Origin: Ottelia alismoides
Taxonomy: Eukaryota; Streptophyta; Magnoliopsida; Alismatales; Hydrocharitaceae
Reading direction: 5' to 3'
Assembly (NCBI GenBank): GCA_037367405.1
Contig: JAZKJV010002332.1
Span: forward strand, 124,001 to 188,000
Length of the DNA stretch: 64,000 nt
Shown here: positions 36,357 through 47,599 of the stretch, piece after piece
Layout of the letters: each line of letters starts with the position of its first letter
Numbering within the stretch: the first letter of the stretch is position 1
Made by a program: the position numbers and the translations under genes
The notes under the pieces: generated by a model
Databases searched by the model: none
Told to the model about the DNA's origin: nothing
Seen by the model: only the letters and a program-made list of their open reading frames with translations

Positions 36357-36983
36357 GAAAATAAAAAATAAAAATAGGGAAAATATGAAAGGAATATTTA
36401 CAATTTAATCTATTTTTTTGGATATTTAATAATTAAGAAAATAAAAGGATAAAATGCAAGGGTATTTTGGTCAATGTGTCTATATGCAATAGGGGCCCAA
36501 AACCCAAGTTTTGCATACAAGCTCCTATTTTAATGAAATTGGTTTTGTTTTGAAGGTCTTTGAATGTATATTACTTTAAAAGTGAGTTGACCTAAATCTG
36601 ACACTATATGAGAGAGAAATGTGCGTTTTAAGGCTCCTAGTTTCAAACTTGGACTATGGTTTTATTCGTCAATTTTACAAGTTAGTAATTTTTTGATATT
36701 TTTCCTTTATTAGCATTAGTAATATATACACTATGGAGTTGAATTTATTAGATTTGTAGTTATTATAAAATATATACAAATATGTGAAATATGGTGAATG
36801 TACATGTGATTTTTACAAGTGAATTTGGCTTCTTATTTAATGTAAATATGAATGTTAAAATGCATATATTATTTATGCATGCATGAATGCTAATTATGCA
36901 ATATAAGTGGAAATATGCAACTAATTACTCAGGAACAAAGCTCTTTTTTCAGCTTTTAGAGTGATGAATAACATATTCATCAA
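36357..36983 (-). repeat. Minus-oriented LTR segment (outer end)
   Basis: AT-rich DNA ending GATGAATAACATATTCATCA. On the minus strand this is a TGATGAAT start like that of LTR_B and of the plus LTR at 55871. Continues 31640-32847 across the LINE. Confidence 0.5.
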
Positions 36984-37748
36984 TTAGATCTGGAAAACAC
37001 ACAAGATCAGGAAAAACAATAGCTAATAGGTCAACAAGAGAGGTCAGAGTCCAGTCTCTGATGCCGGTCGGTGTCCCCCACAACGTATCCTAACAGCGTT
37101 GTATACGGGCTCTAGCGGCACATGACCTCTCAGGTGACCAAATTAGCTTTTTCTTTGTGATTTAATTAATTAAGTCCACTTAGTGATCTATAGGTGCAGG
37201 CAAATAGTTAGGACTGGAAACTTAATTAATTATGTCACAATAAAGATAAAACTCCTAAGTCTAGGGGCCAAAATCTCCAAGAATCAAAAATAAAAGAAAA
37301 CTCAAACAATTAAAACTGGCGAAAAATCGCGGTGAGGTCCCTCGAGCACACCGGTGCTCGGTGAAACAGACCCCGATAATCAGCCAAGACCAAGTGTCTA
37401 AGTACTGTATTATTACAAATTATAGACAAAACTGAAGCTAAAATGCTAAAAATCCTCCAAGTCTTCTGCTCCCTCTCTCCTACGATCTCCTACGGCTCGA
37501 TGAAACGAGTCGCCTCCTCTTCGCTCCGGTCCTTCGGTGGTCCTAAGAAAGCCGCCATTGCTCGTCGGGCCCTCATAAGAAATATAGAAACATAAGCTGG
37601 TCTGATCACAATTAAAAATAATAATAATAATTAAAAAATGAAGAAAAAGAAACAAAAATAAAAGCAAATAAAGAAAAATAGAAATGCAAAAAGAAGAAAA
37701 AGAAAATAAAGATAAAATCAAAACAGAAAACCGACTACTAAGCCATGC
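36984..37748 (-). other. E2 leader, primer-site-proximal part
   Basis: Non-coding. Resembles E1 8800-9408 (GTTGTATACG block near 37100; GGTGAGGTCCCTCGAGCACACC near 37331). No gene seen. Confidence 0.6.
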
Positions 37749-37766
37749 TCCTCGGCAACAGCGCCT
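37749..37766 (-). promoter_or_regulatory. E2 primer-binding site (tRNA-Asp type)
   Basis: Plus-strand TCCTCGGCAACAGCGCCT matches TCCCCGGCAACGGCGCCA at 15 of 18 positions. It lies 3 bases from the inner end of LTR_C. Confidence 0.75.
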
Positions 37767-37769
37767 TTC

Positions 37770-40700
37770 TGATGACCCGCTAATGCAACTAGGGTTAAGT
37801 AATATCGAAGTTCGTTTCGACCCGAATCACGAGGCACGGTCAACAAGTAAATCTAGACCACCAACAAAATCAAACAAGTATGAAAACCAAGGCAAGCGAT
37901 CATGATAATTATTTAACCTGGTATAGCCACCAGGGACGAACACTAGGAGCACGGAATGAATCCTACGAAGTAGTCAAGTAATCCAAGAAATAAAGCTATT
38001 TTTGGTGTTTTTTAATTTTTAATTTTTTTATGATTCTCTTTTAAGAAAGGGAATAAAGAAATAACACAAGCAACAATCAAGCAAATATTTAAAAGTTTAA
38101 AAATACTCAAAAAATTCAAAACAAAATAATTTTTAGGTTTTTAAAATATTCAAGTTTTTTCTGGTATTTTCTAAGATTTTTCAGATTTTTATATAATTTT
38201 AGAAAAATGAAAGAAAGATGAAAATTGCAAACAGTGTATTGCCCAGATGTAGAGGCAAATTAAAAATATCTAAAGTGGCTCTAAAATCTTGGCAACAATT
38301 TTTATGCAAATATAAAATAAACTCTAACTATAGAAATTGAAAACATGTTTTTTTGTTTTTTAATGAATTTTAATTATTTTTATAAGGTTCTTGGTCTTTT
38401 TCAATTTTTAGTTTTTTTATAAAAGAAAATTGATTAAAAATCATGAAAAGTTAAAACAAGACAAAACAAGCACACACACGAATTGTCTCAAAATTTTTAG
38501 AGGTATTCTTATATTTTTAACTGATTTTCCAAAATAGTCAGGGACACTTTTTATGGTTTTTGATTTTTAGAAAATACCAAATAAAATCAAAATATGTCTC
38601 AAAAATTATGGAAAATACTATAAAGTGGCAAGAGCCATGTGTAAATTTTGGGGAATTTTTGAAGTAGTTTTGATATTTATTTAATTAAAAACCTCACATA
38701 CATGTTATAGGGACCTAAGTGCAATTTATCAAAGTTTATTGAATAATTATTAACAAGCACAAAAAGTGCAGGATAAAAACTGCAAATTCACCATTAAATT
38801 CCGTACATGCATCAATTCAACATTCATAGGGGTATAAATGCTATTTCAGAAAAACTTTTATTCAAGTATTAACACAAGAAATGTCCAGGACCGATCACGC
38901 AAAATCACCATTGCTCACATGATAACACACGTGCCTGTAGATAGGGAGGACTAGATAGCAAATACCATAAACTATAGGGACTAAAGTGAAAAAAGGTTGA
39001 ACTATAACTTTTATTTTACATACCAAAACATGAAGTGAAATAAATGCATGATAAAAAGAGTAATATACCCTTGATGCACGTGAGTTGTGCGTAGGGGGCC
39101 ATGTGTCGGCTGCCGGTGAGGTGAGATCATGCGACTCTGCAGGCGTCAGGTGTCAGATCTGACGGTGTCAAATGGTCAGGGATGTAGAGCGTACGGGGCC
39201 GTTAGATCTGACATCTAACGGTCTGACATGTCGGTTGGACGAACGGTCAGGATGGAAACTGAGGGCTACGTGAATCCAACGGCGTAGAACATGTCTTGAA
39301 GAACTGTGCATGGTTGAACTTCGCCGAAGCCGAGGATGAGATCCTCGGCCCTGATTAAAGATCAACAGGCACTGGCGTGATCGTGAGACGATTCCGCATC
39401 ATGTGAATGGCTTAGATGGGAGATCCAACGGCCGCCTAGGTGTGACGACGACGGGCACCTGGAGCTACTCCAGCGAGCTCTGTATAGGATGGTCTGGGGG
39501 CCTTAAGCACGTGAACGGACCTGCAAGGAGCAGCTCTAACTTGGAGCTATGCTCTGGTCTAGGTTATTTTGACTAAAATCCAAAGAAGCAACAGGGAGCG
39601 GAGTTTGGTTTCCGGAGAAGGCGATAGGGGAAACCTCAAGCCTAATCTCTACTAGATGGCTGATGATCAGGGTGACCAGATCGCGGAGGAAGATGGATGA
39701 TGAGCATCCATAGATATCAGAGCGGTTGGATGTGGGTGAAGGGGCTCTGACCGGCTGGTCAGAGCTGGCGGAGCAAAGGTGGCGACAGGCGAAAGATTGG
39801 AATCGAAATGATAATGGGGAAAGATGAAAGGCTCACCTAAAGGTCGTAATGGGTTCCTCAACTCCAGGCGAAAGTGGTCGTCTGGGTGATGGCCTTGACC
39901 AAACGACAACAGACGAGGGAGTCTTCTCGCAGCGGAGGTACGACCATGAACGGGGAGCGTCAGTGTCACTGCACCAAATCGATCACCATGAGGGTCTTCA
40001 GACGGTTGTCATCATGTTGAAGGTATCTAGGATATCGAGAGGGGGTGAGGCACAAGATGCCGACCTGGGGAGGCATATGAAGAGATCTTATAGTGCTCCA
40101 AGGTAGCTGGAGAAATCGGGTAGAAACGCGCGAACTGAAGAAGATCTGCGCCTTCCTAGGGATCCGCGAAGGTCACGGATCCACGGGGATCATGCGGGTG
40201 AAGACTCGGGTTGGGTATGTGCGATCCGCCCGGGATAATTGGGAGAAGATGGTCCGGCGGAGCATTCGGGTCGGGTCAATCCTTGGAAGAGGGGATTGAC
40301 CAGAGTCAACAATCTGACGTGGGCGAATCACGGGCGCCGGAGGAAAATACAAGATAGGCTACATGATAAAATAGCAAGAAAAATAAATAATAAATAGATT
40401 AAAAAATCAATTTAAATTAAAAATGAATAAAATTAAAAATGTTTATTATTTTTAAAGGGATTTTTCTGTGATTTTTATTTATTTTTATGAAAAATGAATT
40501 ATTCTATATACAGTATATTGTATTATATACAAGTATGCTATACCTATGTATTTTGTACAATTATTTTTAATTTATTATTTTTACAAAAAATACCCCAATT
40601 TTTATATTTTATTTATTACAAAATGATTTTTGGAGTCTAAAAGCATTTTTGTTTTATTTTTATTATTATTTTATAGGTATAAAATAAATAGGGAAGCAGA

Positions 40701-41145
40701 TATATACATGTATTATGTACAAGTGAGAGAAAGAATTTTATTCTATTTTATTTTATTTTTATGATTTTTATTTTATTTTTAGAAATATATACAAGGAAGT
40801 AAAAACATATTTTTATTTTTATTTTGGCAAAAATAAATGTTGGTTTACACACATGATATATACATAATACAGAGTGGGCCCTATCTCTCTCTACTTATTT
40901 TATTTGGCGTTCAGGCCAATACTTGGCCTTCTCTTGGGCTTTGGGTCACTCAGTATTTATTCTAAATACTTCCTTCTTTTTCTTGTTATTTTTTATTCTT
41001 TTATTTTTGCACAAATACATGCTAATTATGCAATATTAACACATGCATGCATATTGTGTTATTGTATTTACACCTATTTACATGATGTTTTGCCAAGATA
41101 ATTAGCTAAATAAAAGAATAAAGAGTGATGAATAGGGATTCCTCA
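37770..41145 (-). repeat. LTR_C: 5' LTR of E2
   Basis: 3.38-kb partner of LTR_B, alignable throughout by eye (for example 38869-38960 with 15050-15140, and 39530-39660 with 15710-15845). Inner end TGATGACCC on plus, outer end GGATTCCTCA followed by the GTTGA duplication. The outer terminus has drifted from TGATGAATCC to TGAGGAATCC on the element strand. Confidence 0.8.
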
Positions 41146-41150
41146 GTTGA
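41146..41150. repeat. Target-site duplication of E2, right copy
   Basis: GTTGA, matching 13970-13974. Confidence 0.75.
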
Positions 41151-41674
41151 GCACAATAGAAATCTAAAACTAAGGTCTCAAGCATGTAAGAAGTATAATG
41201 AAAAACAAGGAAAAGAAATAGAAATCACAAGAAACAAAATATAACCAAGGGTAACATAGGGAGATAGAAAGATAGAAAGCGATAAAAATACGAAAAATAT
41301 GATCGAGCCCTCAAGTGAATAAATACTAGGTAAAACAGACCCGTAAAATGCTGAGTATACTAAGAGTCTAATTATTGCAAATTAATTATCAAATCTCTCT
41401 GTCTCTCAACAAAATAAGATGCAAACTCATCTAATCATTCTTCACGGTTCTTGGTTCTCCTTTGCGGTTCTTTCCCACTGACTAGTCTCAATAGACGACC
41501 TTTACATCACTCGGGTGCTTTGACCCTTCTACGAAGTCCTCCCTCGATCCACAGGTCCTCGTAGGAAAATTAAAAAAATGTAGATGGTCAAAATAGCAAA
41601 AGAAACAAGTGCTGGAAAATAAAGTAAAACAATGCATATTTATAAGTAAATAAACTTGCTATACCCTACCGTTG
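41151..41674 (-). other. E0 leader, primer-site-proximal part
   Basis: Non-coding. Layout resembles 36984-37748 (GAGCCCTCAAGTG block, then a CT-rich stretch, then AT-rich DNA before the primer site). Read as the continuation of 12717-13969 across the E2 insertion. Confidence 0.5.
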
Positions 41675-41692
41675 TTCCTGGCAATGGTGCCA
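41675..41692 (-). promoter_or_regulatory. E0 primer-binding site (tRNA-Asp type)
   Basis: 14 of 18 bases match TCCCCGGCAACGGCGCCA, and all four differences are C to T on the plus strand. An LTR-like start (TGTTGAGTG) follows at 41695. Confidence 0.7.
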
Positions 41693-41749
41693 TTTGTTGA
41701 GTGAGAAAGATACAAGTCTATTGATCTTCCAATGTTTGCTCTTGCAAAA

Positions 41750-42800
41750 GACAGAGCTAGGTCTAGTCTTTCTTTTATAACAATTTGGATGTCTACGGAT
41801 CTCAACCCATGTGGACACATAATCAATGGTGTAGATTATTTTGTGGTTTCAATCAATGACCATGATTTTGTTGCATAAATTTGAAACAACAAATAGTTAT
41901 TTTAAGTATTTGAGATTCAAGGTGGTCATCCACTCTTAGTATGGTAAGGAGACTATCTCATTCCGATTATCTTGAGATCTCATATCTCATCATATTTTCC
42001 ACATATGCTACAACTTTTGTTGTGTAATTATTCACCAATGTAATTCGAATTTATTTTATGATAATTTCAATCTACCTTTGACAACTATGAATCATATTTA
42101 TCATCCAATATAATATGTAAATTTTTTTACACTAAACTGGACAATGTGAATACAAATCATATCACCATTTTATTCGTAAATACTATAAACAGTTAAATCT
42201 CTCTAACATAATATAAATCATATTTATAATAGTTTTGATTATTATGTATCGTAATATCTACATTAATCATATCCTTGATAATTAAATCATATATATTATT
42301 TTATATCACTATTCTCATGTGTCCAAATAATATCAACCATATTCTTATTGTTCGTGATAATTAAATCATATTTAATCATCAATTCCTAAATGCCAAGATA
42401 CATTATCAACAATGGAATTATTCTTGAACTCTTGCCAGAATAATGTGCTTTCTCTGGGAATACTTGGAGATAATGACATGGAGTTTGTACATTCCATGTA
42501 TAATGAATTGTATATTGAGATAATATCTCAAATATAGATCTCAGAGACCTCTCAAAGATGTCTAATTAAATCAAACTATAAATATAATCTTCTCATTGCA
42601 TCCAAATCACATTCAGATCATTGTCCACGATTTGGAATAAGATTGGATTACTAATCTACTAAGAGGAGTTACTAAAATCCATAATTGTTTCATCACTCCT
42701 CTGGAATGGAAGTCTCAGGGTTATATAATCGTTTGCAATAACATCACCCTCGAGTATTCATAAAAGCCCTACAATATGTTGATCAGCTAAGAGAGACATC
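41750..42800 (-). repeat. Inverted copia LTR fragment
   Basis: This is the reverse complement of the copia LTR stretch 50130-51230. Blocks shared in inverted form include CATGATTTTGTTGCATAAAT, the AT-rich middle and ATATAATCGTTTGCAATAACATCA-like text near 42730 (complement of 50145-50180). It ends near 42800. The forward continuation of the same LTR lies at 43150-43661. Confidence 0.7.
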
Positions 42801-42845
42801 CCTAGGTACTGTCTTGTGGACCACACAAGGCGGGACCACTAAGTT

Positions 42846-43140
42846 GTTGTGATGGTAGCTTAAGAATCTCCCAGGTTCAATCAGCAATCAACCCACACCA
42901 TAATATGAAGCAATCAAAAGCATGTGTGAATAAAAATTTGCTATAATCTCTACAAAACAAGTGTGTATAGTGAAAAATTAAGTAGGGTGTCGAACCACAA
43001 AGAGAACAGGATGTAGCAAGAATTATTTAAATGGACAAATAATGCAAGTGTGTACTTGTATGTACAATAAGTACTCAAGGTTTCAAAGGGTTTTTAATTA
43101 AATAAAATAATTCCTTTATTAATTATATATATTATATTTT
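42846..43140 (-). repeat. Athila-type LTR end fragment
   Basis: Starts TGTTGTGATGG and contains GTCGAACCACAAAGAGAACAGG, matching in layout 51521-51690 of LTR_D (GTCGAACACAGGGAGC) and the corresponding spots in LTR_A to LTR_C. Probably a piece of E0's LTR or a separate insertion between two copia LTR pieces. Confidence 0.4.
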
Positions 43141-43149
43141 TTCTCCCAT

Positions 43150-43661
43150 TATCTACCATACATCCAAGCCTCTCTCTCTCTCTCCAAATATTATGGTCGT
43201 CCACATATTTTGTTCAGACATCCAGCTGTCGTAGAAATGCCATTGTGTTGCCGGATCGGCTGCTCACAGATCTCCACCTTCTTCAGTGCATATTTCTTGT
43301 GATAAAGGCTACCAATTTTGTGAGACGAAATCAGGAGACTCCACCCTTGGATCATCAAATTGGATTGCGGGAAGCACGTAACTCATTTGCGCGCCTGCAA
43401 GTGCATCCTTCGTCAGATCGGACTTGAGATAGGAGGTCTCTTTGTTTAGAGACACACGATCGCTATAACGCTTCAAGTGATACTCCTTTGAATCGTTTTG
43501 ATCTTGACGAAATGATTTGAGAACTATTCTCAAATTGTGTAGTTTCATCTAATTAAAAATTTTTTCTGCTCGTTCCATGTATCATGACTACTTAGCCTAG
43601 ATAACTTTTGATGTGATCTACATGCTTTTGTGAAGTGATAAGGCCTAAATTATATCTTTCA
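43150..43661 (+). repeat. Copia 5' LTR, 3' part
   Basis: Matches 51240-51475 plus 54890-55177 of the 3' LTR and 62455-62735 of the third copy: a CT-repeat, then GCCGGATCGGCTGCTC, then AAGTGCATCCTTCGTCAGATCGG. It ends CTTTCA next to a primer-site-like sequence. Confidence 0.65.
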
Positions 43662-43663
43662 AG

Positions 43664-43676
43664 TGCTATCAAGGTC
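43664..43676 (+). promoter_or_regulatory. Copia primer-binding site (initiator tRNA-Met type), degenerate
   Basis: TGCTATCAAGGTC resembles the common copia site TGGTATCAGAGC and sits two bases after the LTR end. Confidence 0.45.
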
Positions 43677-43679
43677 TTG

Positions 43680-45590
43680 GTCAATGGTCTTGGATATCAT
43701 CTAATCCTTAATGGAACAAGGTTTTGTATATCAAATGTGTGAGGACTCGTAGTTTATGCATAAGATGCTTGTTTCAAGTTATTTTTCGCTAAAATGAATA
43801 GCTACTGCTTATGTAAAATTTGGATGAATTTTGTTTATAATAAAGAGCATTAGAATGTCTAAGTATGTCCTAAATTAGTGGCCAATTGTTGGCATCAAAG
43901 GTGAATAATGTAAAATTGGAAAAGTTCCACAATGACATTATTTTTTGATGTATTCAAGTAACTGTAAAAATTAATTTATGATTATTGTTTTTCCATCGTG
44001 AAATATTAAATAAATATCATATTTATATTTTGAATTAAACAAGCAAACCTCTCGAATTTATTTTGCACGATCCTGACACTTTTAGCCCTACATATCGCAT
44101 ATTTACTGGAAATGGGTCGGATAATGATTAGATCATCAAGATTACTTTTTTAATGTGTTTATCATTCATAAATCAAGGAAATTGTAAATTTACCATGATT
44201 GAATAAATGCTTGATATTTATGGATATATTTAATTAAACACCAAGCACATTGTATGATTATTTCATGATGAAACCCTAGTTTAACTAACAATAATTGTAG
44301 GTCAACTTTTACATGGAAAACATGTTAGCTTGATATGACTAGAAATTTAGGATCTTTCAAATGTTTTAAGATGGCTAAGATTTATGAGAGATATTTTATA
44401 TACGTATTATGTCGATCATCGAGAGCATGTGACCAATAAAATCTCTTAGTATAATTTGTATCAATTATGTTGTCTTGAATTTATTCAAAAATGATGTCTA
44501 CGTCATGGATATGCTAATGGGTTACTTAAGTGGTACCCTACACCACAATAGAAGTGCTCCCTATTGGCATTGTCTATCCAACCTGACTTGATCCGTTTCA
44601 AGGATGGGTAGTATGAGAAGTCCCTACGTACTTCAAACTATTAATAAGAATAATACAATTATACAATGTGAGGGTGTATACTATATAATAATATCAAGTA
44701 AATTCATATTGTTTATTTTTTGAATTGGATTGATCCAATTAAAATAAACACTCTATTATAAAAAGAAATGTAATGCCCTTGGAAGAATCAATCATAATGA
44801 ATATGATTCACAATGATTATATAATGATTGAGTGACATATGGAGGATTATATAAGTGATATCCATGGTCTCCCCTCAAGGAGGATGGTTATGTCACCATT
44901 GTATGCCGGAGATGCCTATCCAATGTGATAGCTCCTACATACAAGCGCACATGGATCGAGCTCTTTTCTTCTCAAAAGAGTAAGGTCGTTTGCGTATTTA
45001 CCCAAATATTGCTCCTCAAATAATTGAGGTGGTATTGGATTGTGCATAGTGAGTTCTATTCATGTTAACATATGATTCAATTAACAACGTGTTAACATCA
45101 CCTTAAGGGTGGTGGGCCCGGGTGTTAAAGACAGAATTGGGAAATGCGAGTTCAACTTGCAAGGCGGAATGAGCTCCCACTTCTTTTTATTTGAGTTGTA
45201 ATTTTTCATATTACTGAGACGTTACAATGATAAAAAGGAGATCCCATATCTCACTGGAGATATAACAATAAGTATATACCTTGCTATGAATGTTTATTAA
45301 GAGAATGGACTTTAAGAAATTAGAAGGCAAGACACATTCGATTAGAAATCCTTGATAAAATAATTTAAATATGAATATATAATTATTTCTATGTTGTAAT
45401 ATTAGTGCATTTTTTATATCGGATATGAAATCTATGAACCCGCTCAAAAGGCTTATGGAGGTAAACTAGTTGATTAGACCAAATTAATCGGATTTGATCT
45501 ATAAATTTGGAACTTATTCTTTATGCGGAGCATGCCAGCTATGTATTCACCAAGAATAAGCACACAAAGTCTACAACATTGGAGTAAGTT
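43680..45590 (+). other. Copia leader or unassigned AT-rich DNA
   Basis: About 1.9 kb between the copia 5' LTR and gag, longer than a usual copia leader. No recognisable coding signal. The small minus-strand frames at 45211-45447 and 45474-45778 overlap gag or have no recognisable content. It may include an older, unrecognised insertion. Confidence 0.35.
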
Positions 45591-45599
45591 AACTTGGAT

Positions 45600-46230
45600 G
45601 AAAATATCATGAATATAAATCTTGAGATAAGTGTTATATTCTGGGATCTTTGTCCAATGTGCATCAGAAGCAACATGTGGACATGGACACAACCCATGAC
45701 ATAATGTTGAATCTTAAAGAGATGTTCAGTGATGTGAATCCCATTTAACATTACAATACCATGAAAGAAGTTATTCACTACAAGATGCCAGAGTGGACTT
45801 CAGTTCGAGAGCGTGTGATCAAAATGTTTGGTTATCTAGGAACTAGACACCCTTGGGGTGAAGATGGATGCACATATATAATCTAACTTCATTTTGTTAT
45901 CTTTACCCAAGTCTTTCAACAACTTTGTGGTATCATACCACATAAACAAGTTGAGATTGACTAACGTTGAGTTGATGGATTCATTAAAGTTTGTAGAAGA
46001 TGTAATAAAGAAAGAAAATCCCATTGGCATGCAATGGATGCAAATATCAAAGGGAAGAGGGGTCAAAAGCATAGGCTCGGATGGGTCTGACCCTGAAGAA
46101 AAATAAGAGGAGTAATGTTGTTGGCTCATACTCTCATTCTTCTACACTGATAGCATCGAAAACGACCATTGTTTGTTATCATTGCAACAAGACAGGGGCA
46201 CTGGAAACATAAATGCCCTTAAAACTTGAA
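45600..46230 (+). pseudogene. Ty1/copia gag remnant
   Basis: Gag of the copia element, broken by frame changes. Around 45640-45840 one frame reads NVHQKQHVDMDTTHDIM, then NLKEMFSDVN and VRERVIKMFGYL, the UBN2-type gag core. 45894-46106 reads LPKSFNNFVVSYHINKL and MDSLKFVEDVIKKE, its continuation. A CCHC zinc knuckle follows near 46166-46215: CYHCNKTG, then HWKHKC in another frame because of one extra base. Spacing fits CX2CX4HX4C once the frameshift is allowed for. Confidence 0.75.
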
Positions 46231-47560
46231 AACTGCTAAGAAAGGTAAAGCTCCAACAAGTATAAAATCTATTTTCATTATTAAAACCATTTTTTTCATA
46301 GGAAGAGAAGATAGGTAGATCGTTGATTATCGTGCTTCTGTTCATGTAAAATCTGTTGCATATATTTCAGAAAACTAGGAATCTTACTGAAGGGGATGGT
46401 CATCCGGATGGGATCTGATGTAACTTTTGCAACGGTCATCGACATGTAAACAATAATCATCAAGTAAAAGAGTCATTGTACTTAATGCATATCTTTATAC
46501 ATGTCATAAGCCATTATGATAAATATATTGCGGATGGTATTCTAACATTTAGAGGACTCTATGAATTTTGCATTAACTAATCTATCATGAATGTAACACC
46601 CACTAATAAAAACCCTAAAAAAACCAGTTAAGGTGGAAATAATTCTAATACAATTTGGCATCAAAGGCATGGTTATTAACATGTTGGTAGGATCAATAGA
46701 TTGATAAAGGATGGACCCTTAGATTTTCTACATTTCCAAACATTACCTACCTGTGAACATTGCATTCTAGGAAAAATGACTAGAGCACTCTTTTGTAACA
46801 AGGTTACATGATGCAAGGGTATTCTTGAACTAATACATATCGATGTATGTAGTCCCTTCGTTACCATGACATGAAAGGGATATCGATATTATTTGCCATA
46901 TATCGATGACCATTCACAATTTGGGTTCTTCTTATTACATAAAATACCTTAAACCTTTGATAAATTAACAGAATTCATGGCTTTAGTTGAGAACCAAACT
47001 GATAGGGTGATTAAAGAGATTCAATTTGACCAAGGTAGTAAGTATATCTCAGATGAATTTAAGGAATACCTCAAATAGAGAGGAATTATTTCCAATCTCA
47101 CACCTCTTAGAACTCCCACTAAATGGTGTTACAATAAGACCATCATAGACATGGTCTGAATAATGATGAGTAAAGCACATTTACCACTTAATTTTTGGGG
47201 ATATTCATTAGAGACTACAATTTATATCCTAAAAAGGATTCCGAGCAAGTATGTACCCAAAACCCCTCACGAGCTCTGGTTTGGAACGAAGCCTAGTGTT
47301 AGACACTTGAGGATATAGGGTTGCTTGGTCCATGCGAAGAACGTGAACACAAGTATGATGGAATCTCGCACTAGGGAGTGCTAATTCATTGGGTGCGTAA
47401 GGGACAATATTGGATACCAAATTTATGATCATGAGACTCATAAGGTTTTCTTCTCTTGAGATGTGAAATTCTTAGAGGATGACCTCCTTTAGAGCAAGGA
47501 AAAACTGATGTAAAGGAACTCATTGAATCCCTTTAGGATATTGAGCTTACTGAACAAAAA
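46231..47560 (+). pseudogene. Ty1/copia protease region and integrase remnant
   Basis: After a poorly conserved protease stretch (to about 46600) the integrase begins near 46645 with LWHQRHGY (the histidine pair) and TCEHCILGKMTRA (the cysteine pair), the GAG-pre-integrase zinc module. The core has HIDVCSPFVT (first aspartate, near 46838) and QFDQGSKYISDEFKEYL (second aspartate, near 47025). The glutamate region near 47130 is altered (WCYNKTIIDMV). The copia-typical end with KTPHELWFGTKPS, then GCLVHAKN, lies at 47250-47340. At least eight stops or frame breaks. Integrase ahead of RT confirms Ty1/copia order. Confidence 0.85.
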
Positions 47561-47599
47561 CCTGAAGATGTAAATAGAGATGATGTACCCGTACCATTT

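Larger units (their letters stand above)
26340..36983. mobile_element. Rearranged insertion inside E2 leader
   Basis: E2's leader stops near 26340 and resumes at 36984 (attaGATCTGG, then the block shared with E1 near 8800-8900). In between lie LTR-like ends with TGATGAAT/ATTCATCA-type termini (about 26337-26344 and 36962-36983), a minus-strand pol fragment, a plus-oriented LTR segment, a minus-oriented LTR segment and the LINE. No matching target duplication was found at these edges, so this is probably an element altered by deletion and inversion. Confidence 0.5.
13975..41145 (-). mobile_element. E2: Athila-like element, 27 kb including nested insertions
   Basis: Two similar LTRs (13975-17298 and 37770-41145) face the same way and are bounded by GTTGA duplications. 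The right LTR is followed inward by a primer-binding site (37749-37766). The left LTR is preceded by a polypurine tract (17299-17303). The body on the minus strand runs leader, gag, protease, RT, RNase H, integrase. About 10.6 kb (26340-36983) in the leader is a later insertion; removing it leaves about 16.5 kb. All genes are broken. Confidence 0.8.

Noticed and set aside
26335..36988. Target duplication for the insertion in E2's leader
   Set aside because: The bases next to the apparent ends (GCCGA or AAGGC versus ATTAG) do not match, so no duplication is claimed.
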